NCBI GenBank assembly: GCA_029449235.1
Contig: JANATG010000005.1
Coordinates: 62,001-126,000 of the forward strand
Direction: 5' to 3'
DNA: 64,000 bases
DNA from: Linnemannia schmuckeri
Taxonomy: Eukaryota > Mortierellomycota > Mortierellomycetes > Mortierellales > Mortierellaceae
Below, piece by piece: positions 45,601 through 55,400 of the stretch (position 1 is its first letter; every line of letters starts with the position of its first letter). The translations under genes and the position numbers were made by a program. The notes under the pieces are model-generated. The model saw only the letters and a list, made by a program, of their open reading frames with translations. It was not told the DNA's origin and searched no databases.

Positions 45601-47550
45601 AACGCGCAATCTTTCTGTTCCCAGCCATTTTTTAAACTCGTTTTGCCAATTCTGTGAGAAACAAAAAAATGAGTCAACGGAACGTTCAATGCACTCTTGC
45701 AAGAACTAGGGAAAACATACATAATCAAGTACCTTAACTAACGATGCCGGACAAACAACAAGGGCTCTCTTGACGACAAAAGACTCCTCTCCGTAATAGG
45801 GACTCTGCTTAAGAAGTGTCCACAAGAGGGCAATGGTCTGGAGTGTCTTTCCGAGACCCATCTCATCTGCTAAAATAGCGCCTTGTCCATTCACGTCCTT
45901 CATCTGCATCACGCATTCATAAAGGAACCGGACACCCTCCCTCTGATGTGGACGAAGATATTGCCCAAGGATCGGATCAACCACCACATCGACAAGACCA
46001 ATGTCTCCCGGAGGACGATTGTTGCCGCCTTTGACAACACGAGGGTGCGAGCTAGATGGGCGAGGAAGGAGGATAGCATGAGGCGCGTCTGGGTTGTGAC
46101 GAGGCTGAGGTGGCGTCCATGGCTTCTCAACGGCGTTGGCAACAGAAGAATGTTGCTTAAACTTTGTTAGGTGCAAGGTCGACTTATTGGCTAAGCAAAG
46201 TAAAAAGCACAAAGCGGATCAAATTAATGATTTATTCACTTTTATACCTTTCACGGTCATGTTCATAAACATTGGGAAGCATACCTGACGCAGAAGGTGG
46301 TGTTGCCACAGCTGCTTTGGTCAGAAAACATCTTCCTGTTCGATATGTCTCCGAGTCTAATACGGATGCCACCTAAAAAATGAGCGTGATGATGGCTGTC
46401 AGTAAAATGCTTTTAATTGGCATAACTCATCTGTTGGCGCTGAGTGAAAAGGAGTGCACCTCAATGTCTTTGCCAGCAAACGAGATTTCGTCTCCAGCAG
46501 TGAGATTCGCAATGGCAGGACCGGAGCCCTTGCTTATCCTATAAAACCGAAAAAAAAAGAGTGATCAGTCACCGTCTAGCATATCTACGACGTTATGAAC
46601 ACGAAGTTTAGCACATGTTCTTACTCTTTGCCGTCCATGTCTTTCAGTATTGCATGGGATCCGCTGACAATAAGCACGCCTATTAATTAGGTATGGATGT
46701 TCTATCGCTTAGCGCTTTGGATCCCTTTTCGTGTCGCAGCCAGAGCCAGTCAACTTCTGGGTCAAGCTTACCATCTCCATCCCATGTCTTGTGTTTCTTG
46801 CCAGTCTTCTTTCTCCTATGGTTTGACCAAAAATGGAAAGAAGAGTTTGCTATCAACGTTTGTACAAGAACGCCACCAAATACACAAACGAATGGGCTAG
46901 AGCGAAATAGCTATATGTTGGTACCATAGGACGTTGAAGCATCGCTCTTGTTCATCGACTGGTGTCCGAGCAACTACAGGCGCTTGAGAGCCAAGGCTGG
47001 GAGATCGAAAATGAGGTGTCATTTGCAGCTTTGGCTTTGTTGCTAGCAGTGAGGTCGGAGAAGCTGTGGCTGTCCTAGAAGATGACTCTGATAGCTTAGA
47101 TTCCTTCGTCGCTGGTGCTTCGGTGGATTCCGCTTTGCGCTTTTTGACTCCCAGAGGTGTAGGTGCAACAGCAGCAAGAGTAGTAGCAGTTGTCAGCACT
47201 GGAGTCGAGGTAGAAATCAATGTCGACCTGACAGGCGACTTGAACGGAGCGCACGTTACTGAGAGACCAGGAGTGGTCATCCCTGCAGCGGCTGCAGCCA
47301 TAGGGGATTTGAATGATCGCCTCATTGGCCGAGAGTTGGGCGTTGTTTGTGATGCCCTTGGCTGCAGGTGAGTTGTTGTAACAGGTAGTTGGTTCTCGTT
47401 CACAGTTTGTGGGAAAGTGGCCATGTCGGCTGCCTGTTCCTGCTTTTCGGTTTGTGCTGGTGGTCTCTGTTGACTAATGGAGGACAGTGGTCGGGATGCT
47501 GATGACAAGACCGACTTGCGACTCTGTGAGGGAGCTGCTGATCGTTGCAT
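42610..47550 (-). CDS. RDH54: Rdh54/RAD54B-type SNF2 DNA translocase
   Basis: Double-strand-DNA translocase that helps Rad51/Dmc1 in homologous recombination. Nineteen exons: 46925..47550, 46772..46815, 46625..46679, 46460..46538, 46285..46372, 45733..46190, 45520..45651, 45115..45422, 45009..45018, 44847..44919, 44568..44743, 44378..44474, 44129..44276, 43981..44045, 43834..43898, 43698..43717, 43520..43603, 43342..43411, 42610..43182, giving 1056 residues. After a disordered Ser/Thr/Pro-rich N-terminus comes the RAD54B signature CFNVLW...KKHKTWDGDGVL. Helicase motifs: YLRPHQREGVRFLYECV, I DEMGLGKT, II DEGHRLK, III LTGTPIQND, LSAKSGGVGLNLIGA, VI QQAMARIHREGQ. HEDEACLTHSLLSC is Rad54-family specific. 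It lacks Rad54's shorter N-terminus, so RAD54B is preferred. Exon 9 is 10 nt and exon 16 is 20 nt. The C-terminus has an Ala run from CAG-type repeats. Confidence 0.93.
45009..45018 (-). other. 10-nt micro-exon in Rdh54
   Basis: Minus-strand ATCGCGAGAG lies between an acceptor (CAATAG) and a donor (GTATGT). It joins ..GAG AG to CTG ACG, giving Glu-Arg-Ser-Arg-Glu-Leu-Thr-Arg-Leu-Thr, which matches the conserved stretch before GLFILRRT in SNF2 translocases. With it, the 19-exon model closes in frame at 1057 codons. Confidence 0.8.
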
Positions 47551-47801
47551 TGTGGTGAATGTCGAATGAGAAAGTTGAAGAGGATCAGGAGTGAGTTGAC
47601 GTCGAATTCAATTCTAAGAAAAAAAAGAGAAGTAATCAAAAAATGGTGGCGTTCAGGGCATTAAGAGTCAAGGTCAAGTCACGAAGGAAAAGGTGCGGGG
47701 AAAAAAAGGGCACTGATGTTTATTTTGATAGTGAAGCAATACTAAAAACAAATGAAGAAACAAAGATAGGTGTGTCTGTCTGCAAGTAGGATGCATTCAT
47801 G

Positions 47802-48646
47802 CTATTGCACGCGGCGGAGTGTGAAGGCAAGTTGCGCCTCAATGAGCTTGGCCTCGAGTTGGGCAATCCGCGCCATCTGCTCGGCCTCTTTGACAAGGTG
47901 GCTATTCCGCTCGGCCTCCAACACTGCAACCTTGGTGCTCAGAGTCTGGTTCGTCGACTCTAATCCAGACACCTTGGTCTCCAGACCCTCCAGTCGAATA
48001 ACCTTTTTGAGCCGGGACCGCCGGGCCGCATCTGTGTTCTTGGCACGTCTGGCCAACAACTCCTCCGAACACTCCTCCTCGTCAGCAGGACGAGATCTCT
48101 TGGTAGGGCGTGAGGGTGAAGAAGGCGAAGCAGATGAAGTTACGATTCCCTTGTTGGTTGTCGTAGTGGTGGTAGCGGTGGGGGTGGTGAGACCTTGCAC
48201 AACCTCGGGCTCGGTGCTGGTCAGGTCCATCACCTCGGTGGGCATGTTCCAGGTAAGAGGAGGAAGGGCAGGACTGGGAGCCCAGTCAAAGATTGGTGAC
48301 TCGGGGTTACTGTTCGAAACCGTGTACGATGGGTAGGATTGATATGTAGCATCGGACACTGGGCCAAGTAACCACTCGGCAATGCTTGTCTCCTTGGGTA
48401 CGACCTGTGAGATCCCATTCCTTTCGGCCGATGTCGCCAGCTTGTTAACTAGAAAGAATGAAGACGAAGGTAATGATATTAGATATAGTTTTTAATAGCA
48501 AATCAATGTCAATTGGACCAGCAATTAGACCAACAACAACAGAACATATACTTACATTGAGCGAGCGCACAGTCGAGAGAACTGGCCGACTGCAGAAGCA
48601 GTGGGTTCCTGGTCTCCAGGAGAGAGGGGGTATTTGGAATGGCCAT
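47802..48646 (-). CDS. Gcn4/CpcA-type bZIP transcription factor
   Basis: Two exons, 48556..48646 and 47802..48448, giving 245 residues. The basic region ARRAKNTDAARRSRLKK (about 163-179) contains the bZIP signature N-x7-R and is nearly the Gcn4 version (KNTEAARRSRARK). A leucine/valine heptad coiled coil runs to about 237, longer than Gcn4's four heptads. Upstream is an acidic, Pro/Thr-rich region with aromatic spots (PIFDWAPSP, LTWNMPTEVMDL), suiting an activation domain. Gcn4/CPC1/CpcA activates amino-acid biosynthesis on starvation. The leader carries two upstream ORFs (49052..49066 and 48687..48842), the layout used for translational control in this family. The start is the first in-frame ATG; the TTG frame extending to 48694 is not used. 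Family is clear; orthology to Gcn4 rests on the basic region plus the leader. Confidence 0.85.
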
Positions 48647-48686
48647 TTGTAGAACTGATTCTTGTGAGAGGACGATTTTTGGTTCT

Positions 48687-48842
48687 TTAGACAAGGGTAG
48701 ACTGACAAATGGATACGCGACAAGTGGTGGTTGGGACGTTGGTTCTTCTAGATCTGGATCTTAAGGCGGTTCTTCTTTGTTGTTGATAGTTGACTTGAGT
48801 GAGCTGAAAGGTGGTAGTGGTAGTGGGGTAGGTCCGGGTCAT
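48687..48842 (-). promoter_or_regulatory. Upstream ORF 2 (51 codons) of the Gcn4-like gene
   Basis: ATG at 48842, TAA at 48687, 51 sense codons rich in Thr, Gln and Arg. It ends 40 nt before the main ATG, so a ribosome translating it would rarely restart in time. Its size resembles the second, inhibitory uORF of Aspergillus cpcA and Neurospora cpc-1 (about 40-55 codons, from memory). Confidence 0.7.
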
Positions 48843-49051
48843 TTTGGATAGGCTTAAAGGGGGGAGAGATTGGCTTCTTGGGGGGTTGGCTGGCTGGTAA
48901 GGCTCGAAAAAAAGATGGACTGGATTGGCTGAGGGGAGCTAGGTAGCTGGATAGTTGTTGGCGCTGGGCTGGATGGCTAGATTGAGGGCTGGTTTGGGTT
49001 TCTTTTGCTCAATTGAGGGCTATTTGGATAGGTGTGTCTGCTGCTCAGGAT

Positions 49052-49066
49052 TTAAAAGGCGGCCAT
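49052..49066 (-). promoter_or_regulatory. Upstream ORF 1 (4 codons) of the Gcn4-like gene
   Basis: The minus strand reads CACCACCATGGCCGCCTTTTAA: ATG-GCC-GCC-TTT-TAA in a strong initiation context. The 209 nt between its stop and uORF2 contains no other ATG. A very short first uORF that permits resumed scanning is the key element of Gcn4-type control. Confidence 0.7.
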
Positions 49067-49219
49067 GGTGGTGATAGTGGTAAGTGGAAAAGTGTAGTTG
49101 TAATAAGAATGTGTGGAAAGGTTAAAGAAAGAAAGAGAGAAAGAAAGGAAAAAAAAAATGTGAAAATATAATCGCAAAAAATGATTTCCATTTTTCAATG
49201 AGCAAGTGCGGACTCAAAA

Positions 49220-49226
49220 TGACTCA
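49220..49226. promoter_or_regulatory. TGACTCA, possible Gcn4-type response element
   Basis: A perfect palindromic general-control site 154 bp upstream of uORF1. Neurospora cpc-1 and Aspergillus cpcA are self-activated through such sites. About eight occurrences are expected by chance in 64 kb and several others fall in introns here, so position is the only support. Confidence 0.4.
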
Positions 49227-49304
49227 GCACAAATTTGAGCCCTATAGACGCCGTCCTAAGACTCACAGAAAAACAAAAAAATTTAAAAATAAAAGTAGCA
49301 AAAG

Positions 49305-49378
49305 TGTTTGTACTCGGACTTGAACCGAGGACCGTCTGTGTGTTAGACAGACGTGATAACCAACTACACCATACAAAC
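49305..49378 (-). tRNA. tRNA-Val (AAC), second copy
   Basis: Identical over all 74 nt to the copy at 35271..35344: the same acceptor, anticodon AAC and T-arm. The flanks differ apart from a short TTGATGTA just upstream of both genes, so the copies are dispersed rather than a recent segmental duplication. It sits between the bZIP promoter and the adenylate kinase promoter. Confidence 0.95.
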
Positions 49379-49437
49379 TTTCTCATTGATGTATAAAAGT
49401 TTTTCTCAAACATTTTTGATTCTATAGAGCAACATTC

Positions 49438-49472
49438 CACGTGACTTCACGTGAAATGAGAATAATCACGTG
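49438..49472. promoter_or_regulatory. Cluster of three CACGTG E-boxes
   Basis: Perfect CACGTG hexamers at 49438, 49448 and 49467, spaced 10 and 19 bp, 100-130 bp upstream of the adenylate kinase ATG. Two are followed by AC, giving CACGTGAC as bound by Cbf1-type bHLH factors. Three within 35 bp is far above chance (one per 4 kb expected). Confidence 0.6.
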
Positions 49473-49570
49473 ACGTATGTCTGAATCTGAAGTACTCTAA
49501 AAGTTATGCCAGCGCTGTCTTCATTTTTTTCTCTCTACACTTCATTTTTCTCTCCTTCGTAACATCAACA

Positions 49571-51891
49571 ATGGCCCCAGTCAAGGAAACCACACCCGGC
49601 CCCAGCCCTTTGAGCGACATCAAGAACTTGCTCAAGGAGTTGCACGAGAAGGTCGACCGTCTTGAGGCCAAGGTCGACAAGGTCGAGGCCAAGGCTGCCG
49701 GCAAGGATGAGAAGCACCTCCGCATGATCTTGATTGGACCCCCCGGTGCCGGTACGTCTTTCATCTATTTTGTCCAACAACACACACCTCGTTGGATCCC
49801 TCTTTATGCACACACTTTCTGTCCCGTCGACGTTTTTTTCCTTCGCTCTTTTTCGATGCTCAGATGGAAGCCTTTCTTGTATTCTGAGGTATACTCACTG
49901 GAGCAGACAAAAAAAAAGGATCAACCTTCGTGTTTTTATTTTTGGGGAGTACTTTCCGATCTTGATCAGATCAGCCAACACTCATCGCGTCACCCAATTA
50001 TTTTTTCTCCGTAAACGAGCAACCAAAAAAAAAGAGAGGATTAACGATGTCAGGAAGAAGGAAAGAAAAGACACATCGGTTCAGTCAGAAACAGAAAGTG
50101 AGATAGCGGAAACACTATTTTTTTTCTTTCAATGCTTGTTATTTTCCACCTGTACCGGAATTATGACTCGTGTGTTTTACCCTGGTTGGGATCACTTATC
50201 AGATCACGATGCCGGTGCCTGGTCTGGGTATCAACTGGTTTGGCTCGCTTTATCATTTGAACTTCTTTTTTCTGCTCTATTCCCTCGTGTTAACATTCAG
50301 AGAATGTGATGACGATGAGAATAGTAAAAGGAGTCAGGGCTTGTCGGGGCGCGCATGGGTGGGGTCCGATCGCACGGTGATAGCAGACAGTGACAACGAG
50401 AGCCGCTCTTTTTTCTTTGGGTGGTGTAATTTTTTCCCTTTATCCTTTTTCTCTCTCTCTTTTTTTTTGACTGTAATTCTATTTGTGAGCGATCAAATTG
50501 GATCCAGGGCCGATCCCTCCTGGCATGCGACTCTGGGTTGAGTTGAGTTGGGTTGGATGATTTTACTTTTTTACTTTGCTGTTTTTCCACCTGCCGTTGA
50601 CAATTTTGGACATACTCTCGATTATACGGCGGAATTACAACGAAGGCGGATTAAAAAAAAACATGTGCGATGATGACCACTCACATGCCGACGATATGTC
50701 ATCATCATTTCCACCTTGCTATTGTTGCCGTTCAACAGACTATTTTATCCTTCACCTCCCCTTCGCGTATCGGCAACACCTTCATCTTCATACGACACAC
50801 ATCTCCTCGTTGTATTTTCAATTGGACGTTTCAACGATCGTTCTACGGGTTATCACCGTTGTTGTCGGAAGGAGAAAAAGTGATCTCTCTTATCAATTCG
50901 GGATGTTTTTTTTTTAATCTTTTTTTCTGTGTGTCCATCCCCAACAAAGGCAAAAAGAAATCAACTTTTATCTAAACGTATCAAGCAAACACAGAGACTA
51001 ACCATCCTTTTGTTTTTTATTGTATGTGATGAATTAATAGGTAAGGGTACCCAGGCTCCCAAGATCAAGGAGAAGTACTGCGTCTGCCACTTGGCCACCG
51101 GTGATATGCTCCGCGCTGCCATTGCCAACAAGACCAAGGTCGGCTTGGAGGCCAAGAAGGTTATGGATGCCGGTGGACTTGTCAGTGACGAGATCATGGT
51201 CAACATGATCAAGGACAACTTGGAGAACAACCAGGAGTGCAAGAACGGGTAAGTTTATCTTTGACTTGTTTGTGTACCCTATTTAAATGCAACATATGCA
51301 CGATTTGTTTCAGAAGATCACATCATCAGCATCAACACAGGGACTGAGACTGATAGACTGATTTTTGGCTGATTATTCATTGGAATGATAAGTGATGAAT
51401 GATGATTGTGATTGATGGGCTGGAGTCACTAACCAGCAGACCGATACCTGATACCTGATACCTGATACCACTTCATTAGATTCATTCTCGATGGATTCCC
51501 TCGCACTGTTGTCCAGGCCGAGAAGCTGGATGCCATGTTGGAGAACAAGAAGCAGACCTTGGACACCGTCGTCGAACTCGCCATCGATGACAACCTCCTC
51601 GTCTCCCGCATCACCGGTCGCTTGATCCACGTCCCCTCCGGTCGCTCCTACCACAAGGAGTTTGCGCCCCCCAAGGTCCCCATGAAGGACGACATCACCG
51701 GCGAGCCCCTCGTCCAGCGCTCCGACGACAACGCCGAGGCCCTTCAGAAGCGTCTCGTCGCTTACCACAAGCAGACCGTCCCCGTTGTCGAGTACTACAA
51801 GAAGAAGGGTCTCTGGTCCCAAGTCGACGCTGCCCAGGATCAGAAGTTGGTCTGGTCGAGCATGCTCGCCATCTTCAGCAAGGCCATCTAA
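49571..51891 (+). CDS. ADK1: Adenylate kinase (AK2-type, long LID) with N-terminal coiled-coil extension
   Basis: Catalyses ATP + AMP = 2 ADP. Three exons: 49571..49751, 51041..51248, 51480..51891, giving 266 residues. The P-loop GPPGAGKGTQAP (56-67) is split by intron 1. AMP-site motifs CHLATGDMLRAA and FILDGFPRT follow, then the LID GRLIHVPSGRSYHKEF..PPK and the arginine region QRSDDN. The long LID fits eukaryotic AK2/Adk1. Residues 1-50 are unusual: LSDIKNLLKELHEKVDRLEA begins a lysine/glutamate coiled coil of about four heptads, where most adenylate kinases start only some 10-20 residues before the P-loop. Intron 1 is 1289 bp with no gene seen. Cytosolic or intermembrane-space location cannot be decided; there is no cleavable presequence. 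Confidence 0.95.
51443..51469 (+). repeat. GATACCT tandem repeat at the 3' end of adenylate kinase intron 2
   Basis: Nearly four copies of a 7-mer ending 10 nt before the acceptor at 51479. Each junction creates CTGAT, a match to the CTRAY branch-point consensus. Confidence 0.8.
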
Positions 51892-52444
51892 TTCTTGTTT
51901 TCTCTCCTTTCTTTTCCCCCTCTTCGATCGCTTAATGATGTATTTTTTTACTTCTCTTTCTTTTTTTTTCCCATTCTGTCCTCTCTCCTCCACCACACCA
52001 AACCATCGATGATTTTTCAAACTGTAGATTTTTTATGAGACTCGTCCATTGAACTTGCCCCCATGCGGGGAATAGTTGTTACAACAAACAAAAGCACCTT
52101 TTCTTTCATAACTATGTCGTTGATGATTGGTCTACTTGTTGCTGTCTGTTGCTGTGTTTGTTCAACTTTGTTGAGACATGGTCGTGTCGGTGAGATTTCT
52201 GCGCGACTTGATGTATTCCCCTTAACTCTTTTGCCACCAAATTAATATGTGTAAAGCAAAAAAACGGTGATCTCGCTTCTTGCTTTCATTACCGCTGCAG
52301 ATTCAGGACATCTCCCTTCAACCATCACTGACAAGGCGATCAACCGACCAGCAACCAAATACAAAGGACCCAATAACTCGTTCTGGACACCATTTGGATC
52401 AGTTTAGCAGGGACGTATACTCAGGGAGACTGAATCATCTCCGA
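51892..52444. promoter_or_regulatory. Adenylate kinase 3' UTR and Gemin5 promoter
   Basis: 553 bp between tandem genes. The frame preceding the Gemin5 ATG is open back to 52280 but has no in-frame ATG, so it is read as leader. CTGCAG before 52301 could be an intron acceptor in the 5' UTR. Confidence 0.4.
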
Positions 52445-55400
52445 ATGGACACAGTGTTCCCACCTTCGCCGCAATGGCATCAACCCCATTCCGCTTGTCT
52501 GGTCAGCCAGGACGAGAGCTCTGGTTGGCTTGTCTATTCGCACAACAACACCATCCAGATCCTGAACCCGTTCTCGCTCAAGCATCAGGGAGTTCTTCGT
52601 GGGACACATACCGCAAAGATTAATGCCCTTGCTGCTCGGCCTCTGCGGTGGTCTTCTGCTTCTGCTTCTGCTTCTGCTGCTGTGGTAGATGATGGTGGTG
52701 TTGAGGAGAGCCTGACTTCATCTTCGTCGTCACTGTATTCTTCGCCGGCTTCCTCGGGCCCACTGTCGGGGTCTGAGAGCGTTTTGTCGTCGGATCTGAA
52801 TCATCTCAGGAGTACACTGGGCAGTACGACCAGAATCAGTGCTGGGACTACTGGTTACAACGATGAGCCTATGATTGCGTCTGTTGGAGATGACATGAGG
52901 GTGGTCTGCTGGAACTTGGAGACCCGTCGCGTAACCGCCTCATTATTCAAAGTCCACAACGTAAGTGCCTTTACTACATTTCAATGGAAGGTTTCGTCTG
53001 AAAAAGATAAGCTGTGTACTGACGCGTCCTTTTTGATTTGTGATATTTTTGAATGTACTTTTCTTACCTTAGAAAGTTATCAAGGCAGTCGAATGGACAG
53101 GAGATGGTCAACTCATCGTTTCAGGTATGGCACACTTTCTTCCTGTTACTCGTCTTTCTTGATGACCTCAACAAAAACCGACTTTACGCTGGTACTAATC
53201 GAGAGCTAAATCCATCAATAGGCGACAAGGGCGGCGTGATTGTTGTGTGGGATCCCTTTCAGGAGAAAAAAACACTAAAGTTCGAGCTCCCGACAAAACC
53301 GACTATCTCCTGCATGAGTTCATGTCTCACGCATCCTGATACCATCGCCATTGGGTGCGTATCAATTGTCTGAGTTAACAGCTTTGCCATTCATTTAAAC
53401 TGCCAGAGAATGCATCACTAACTGTTATATTCTTTCGTATCTTTTAGGATGGACGGAGGCGATATATTTGTATGTAAAGCCAACTTGTCAGGGGTATTTG
53501 TGCAGCAGCGGTTACATGGACACACCGAACGGATCCACAGTCTTGCCTGGCAACCATCACGTAAGGCTCATTATCTCATCTTTCTTGTTTGCTAGCTACG
53601 ATATATGTGTGATAATATCTAACACTATCCCCACTTTATTATAGAACTCCAGGGGCAGGGCTACACATCACTGGCATCGGGATCAGGAGATCAAACCGTT
53701 CGCGTCTGGGATGTCGTGTCAGAGACATCTTCGGTTGTGATGAAGGTGCCTGATCTGGACGACAAACTCCCGCATTCGCAAAAAGTCAAGTTCTGGGTTC
53801 CTGTTGGCTGGGTCTCTCAAGGTCAGCGACTCATGTCCGCCACTAGTCGGTATGTTTTCTTTCTGACTGATACTTTTTATATCCATATTTATTTACATGA
53901 TTTCACGCAGTTTTCACTATTACATGCTAACCATTGTTTTCGTGCGCTACACCATTTTTAGAGGCAAGATGGTCATTTGGGAAATGAACAGGAAGAACTC
54001 AACAGGATACACAAAACTTACAGACGGGAAATTACACGACCGTCAAGTCTATCAAGTGATGGTCTGGCCATCAGGGAGTTTTGCATTCACGACATCAATG
54101 GACCGCAGGATTATTGCCTGGGACGTCGATAATGGACAGGGCCTGGCGCAGATCGAGTGCATTGGAGGCAACGTTTATGCACTGGACATTGGCACCGTCG
54201 ACCCTGGAAGGATTGCGATTAGCCTTGGGAATGAAACGCTCAAGATCTGGAACACGTTGAGTAAAGAGGAGCCGTATGAGTGTATCACGATCGATCGGCT
54301 AAATACTCGGGCTCGTGCTGTTAAATGGCATCCTGCAGAGGAAGGGATACTTTGCTTTGGTCTCGAGAGTGGCAAGATTGGGATGTTGTCACAGGTGCAT
54401 GGATCCTTTAGTGCTGACAATAAGAATATCAACACCGGAGGCGGCAGCAGGAAGAGTCGGAAGAAGGGACGCCACGATAAGCAGGCATCCCATGCATCAT
54501 CAGGACCGACTCAGACCATTTTCCACTCTTACCATGAAAAGTCGGTGACGTCCATAGCCTGGTGCACTTCAAAGGTCTTTGAGGCACCTGTCCCTGAACT
54601 CTTTGATCTGGCTCTACGTGATGGGACCTTTTGCCTGGTTTCGTGTGGTGGCGAGGGCAAGATTTTGATCAGTGACGCGTCGAAACCATCGAGCAAGGGT
54701 TTGGATCTGGATGTGGTCATTCAACGACAGAACGCGGCCTGGTATGAAGCTTATCGAGCTATCAAGGGGACAGCACAGTCTGAGCGACGGGATTTTGCGA
54801 TTCATCCGAACGAGGATCTGTTGGCTCTTGGGAATGCTGATGGGTCTGTTGAGGTATTTGAGCTCAAGTACTTTAAGCTAGTGTATGTCTATCAGAGTCA
54901 TCGGTTTAGAGTCAATAGGGTCTGCTGGAGCGAATCTGGGTCCAGGAGTGGCGGCGGTCAGGCAGGAGCAGGAGAGGATGGGTCCGGTGTGAAGGATTTG
55001 TACCTTTTGGCCAGTGGGTCCGATGAAGGAGTTGTTGCGATTCACAACCTGAAGCAGTTTTCTGGGCCTGCCTTGGCAGAGAAGCGAGTCGCCAGGAAGA
55101 AGGCATTATTGAACGTGGCTGAGGACCCTTTGGATGATTCAAATGTTTCTTCGCCTATAGCTGCAGGAATGGAAACGGATGTAGTCCTGCCAACGTCCCA
55201 AGTACTCTCGTCCTTCCAGTATCACAGCAAGGGGATCTCGGACCTCGCATGGTCGCCTCATGGACCAACAGACTCTGTAGTATCTGGCGCCTGGTATCAG
55301 AGGATTGTTACAGCGTCGTATGATGGCAAGGCAATTGTAGTGGAAGTTCGACTCGAGAATTCTACCACAGGGCCTATTCAGGACACTCCTCAGGATGCCG

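Noticed and set aside
48509..48694. Longer N-terminus for the bZIP protein beginning at 48694
   Set aside because: That frame begins with TTG, not ATG. The first in-frame ATG is 48646, and the uORF2 stop lies just upstream.
49752..51040. Possible C/D snoRNA in the long adenylate kinase intron (GTGATGA near 50306; GATGATGAC/GTCATCATC inverted repeat at 50669-50706)
   Set aside because: No matching D box or terminal stem at the right distance; the inverted repeat alone is not enough.
52280..52444. Extension of Gemin5 by 55 residues
   Set aside because: It starts with TTG; the ATG at 52445 places the family phrase PPSPQW at residue 6, as in animal Gemin5.
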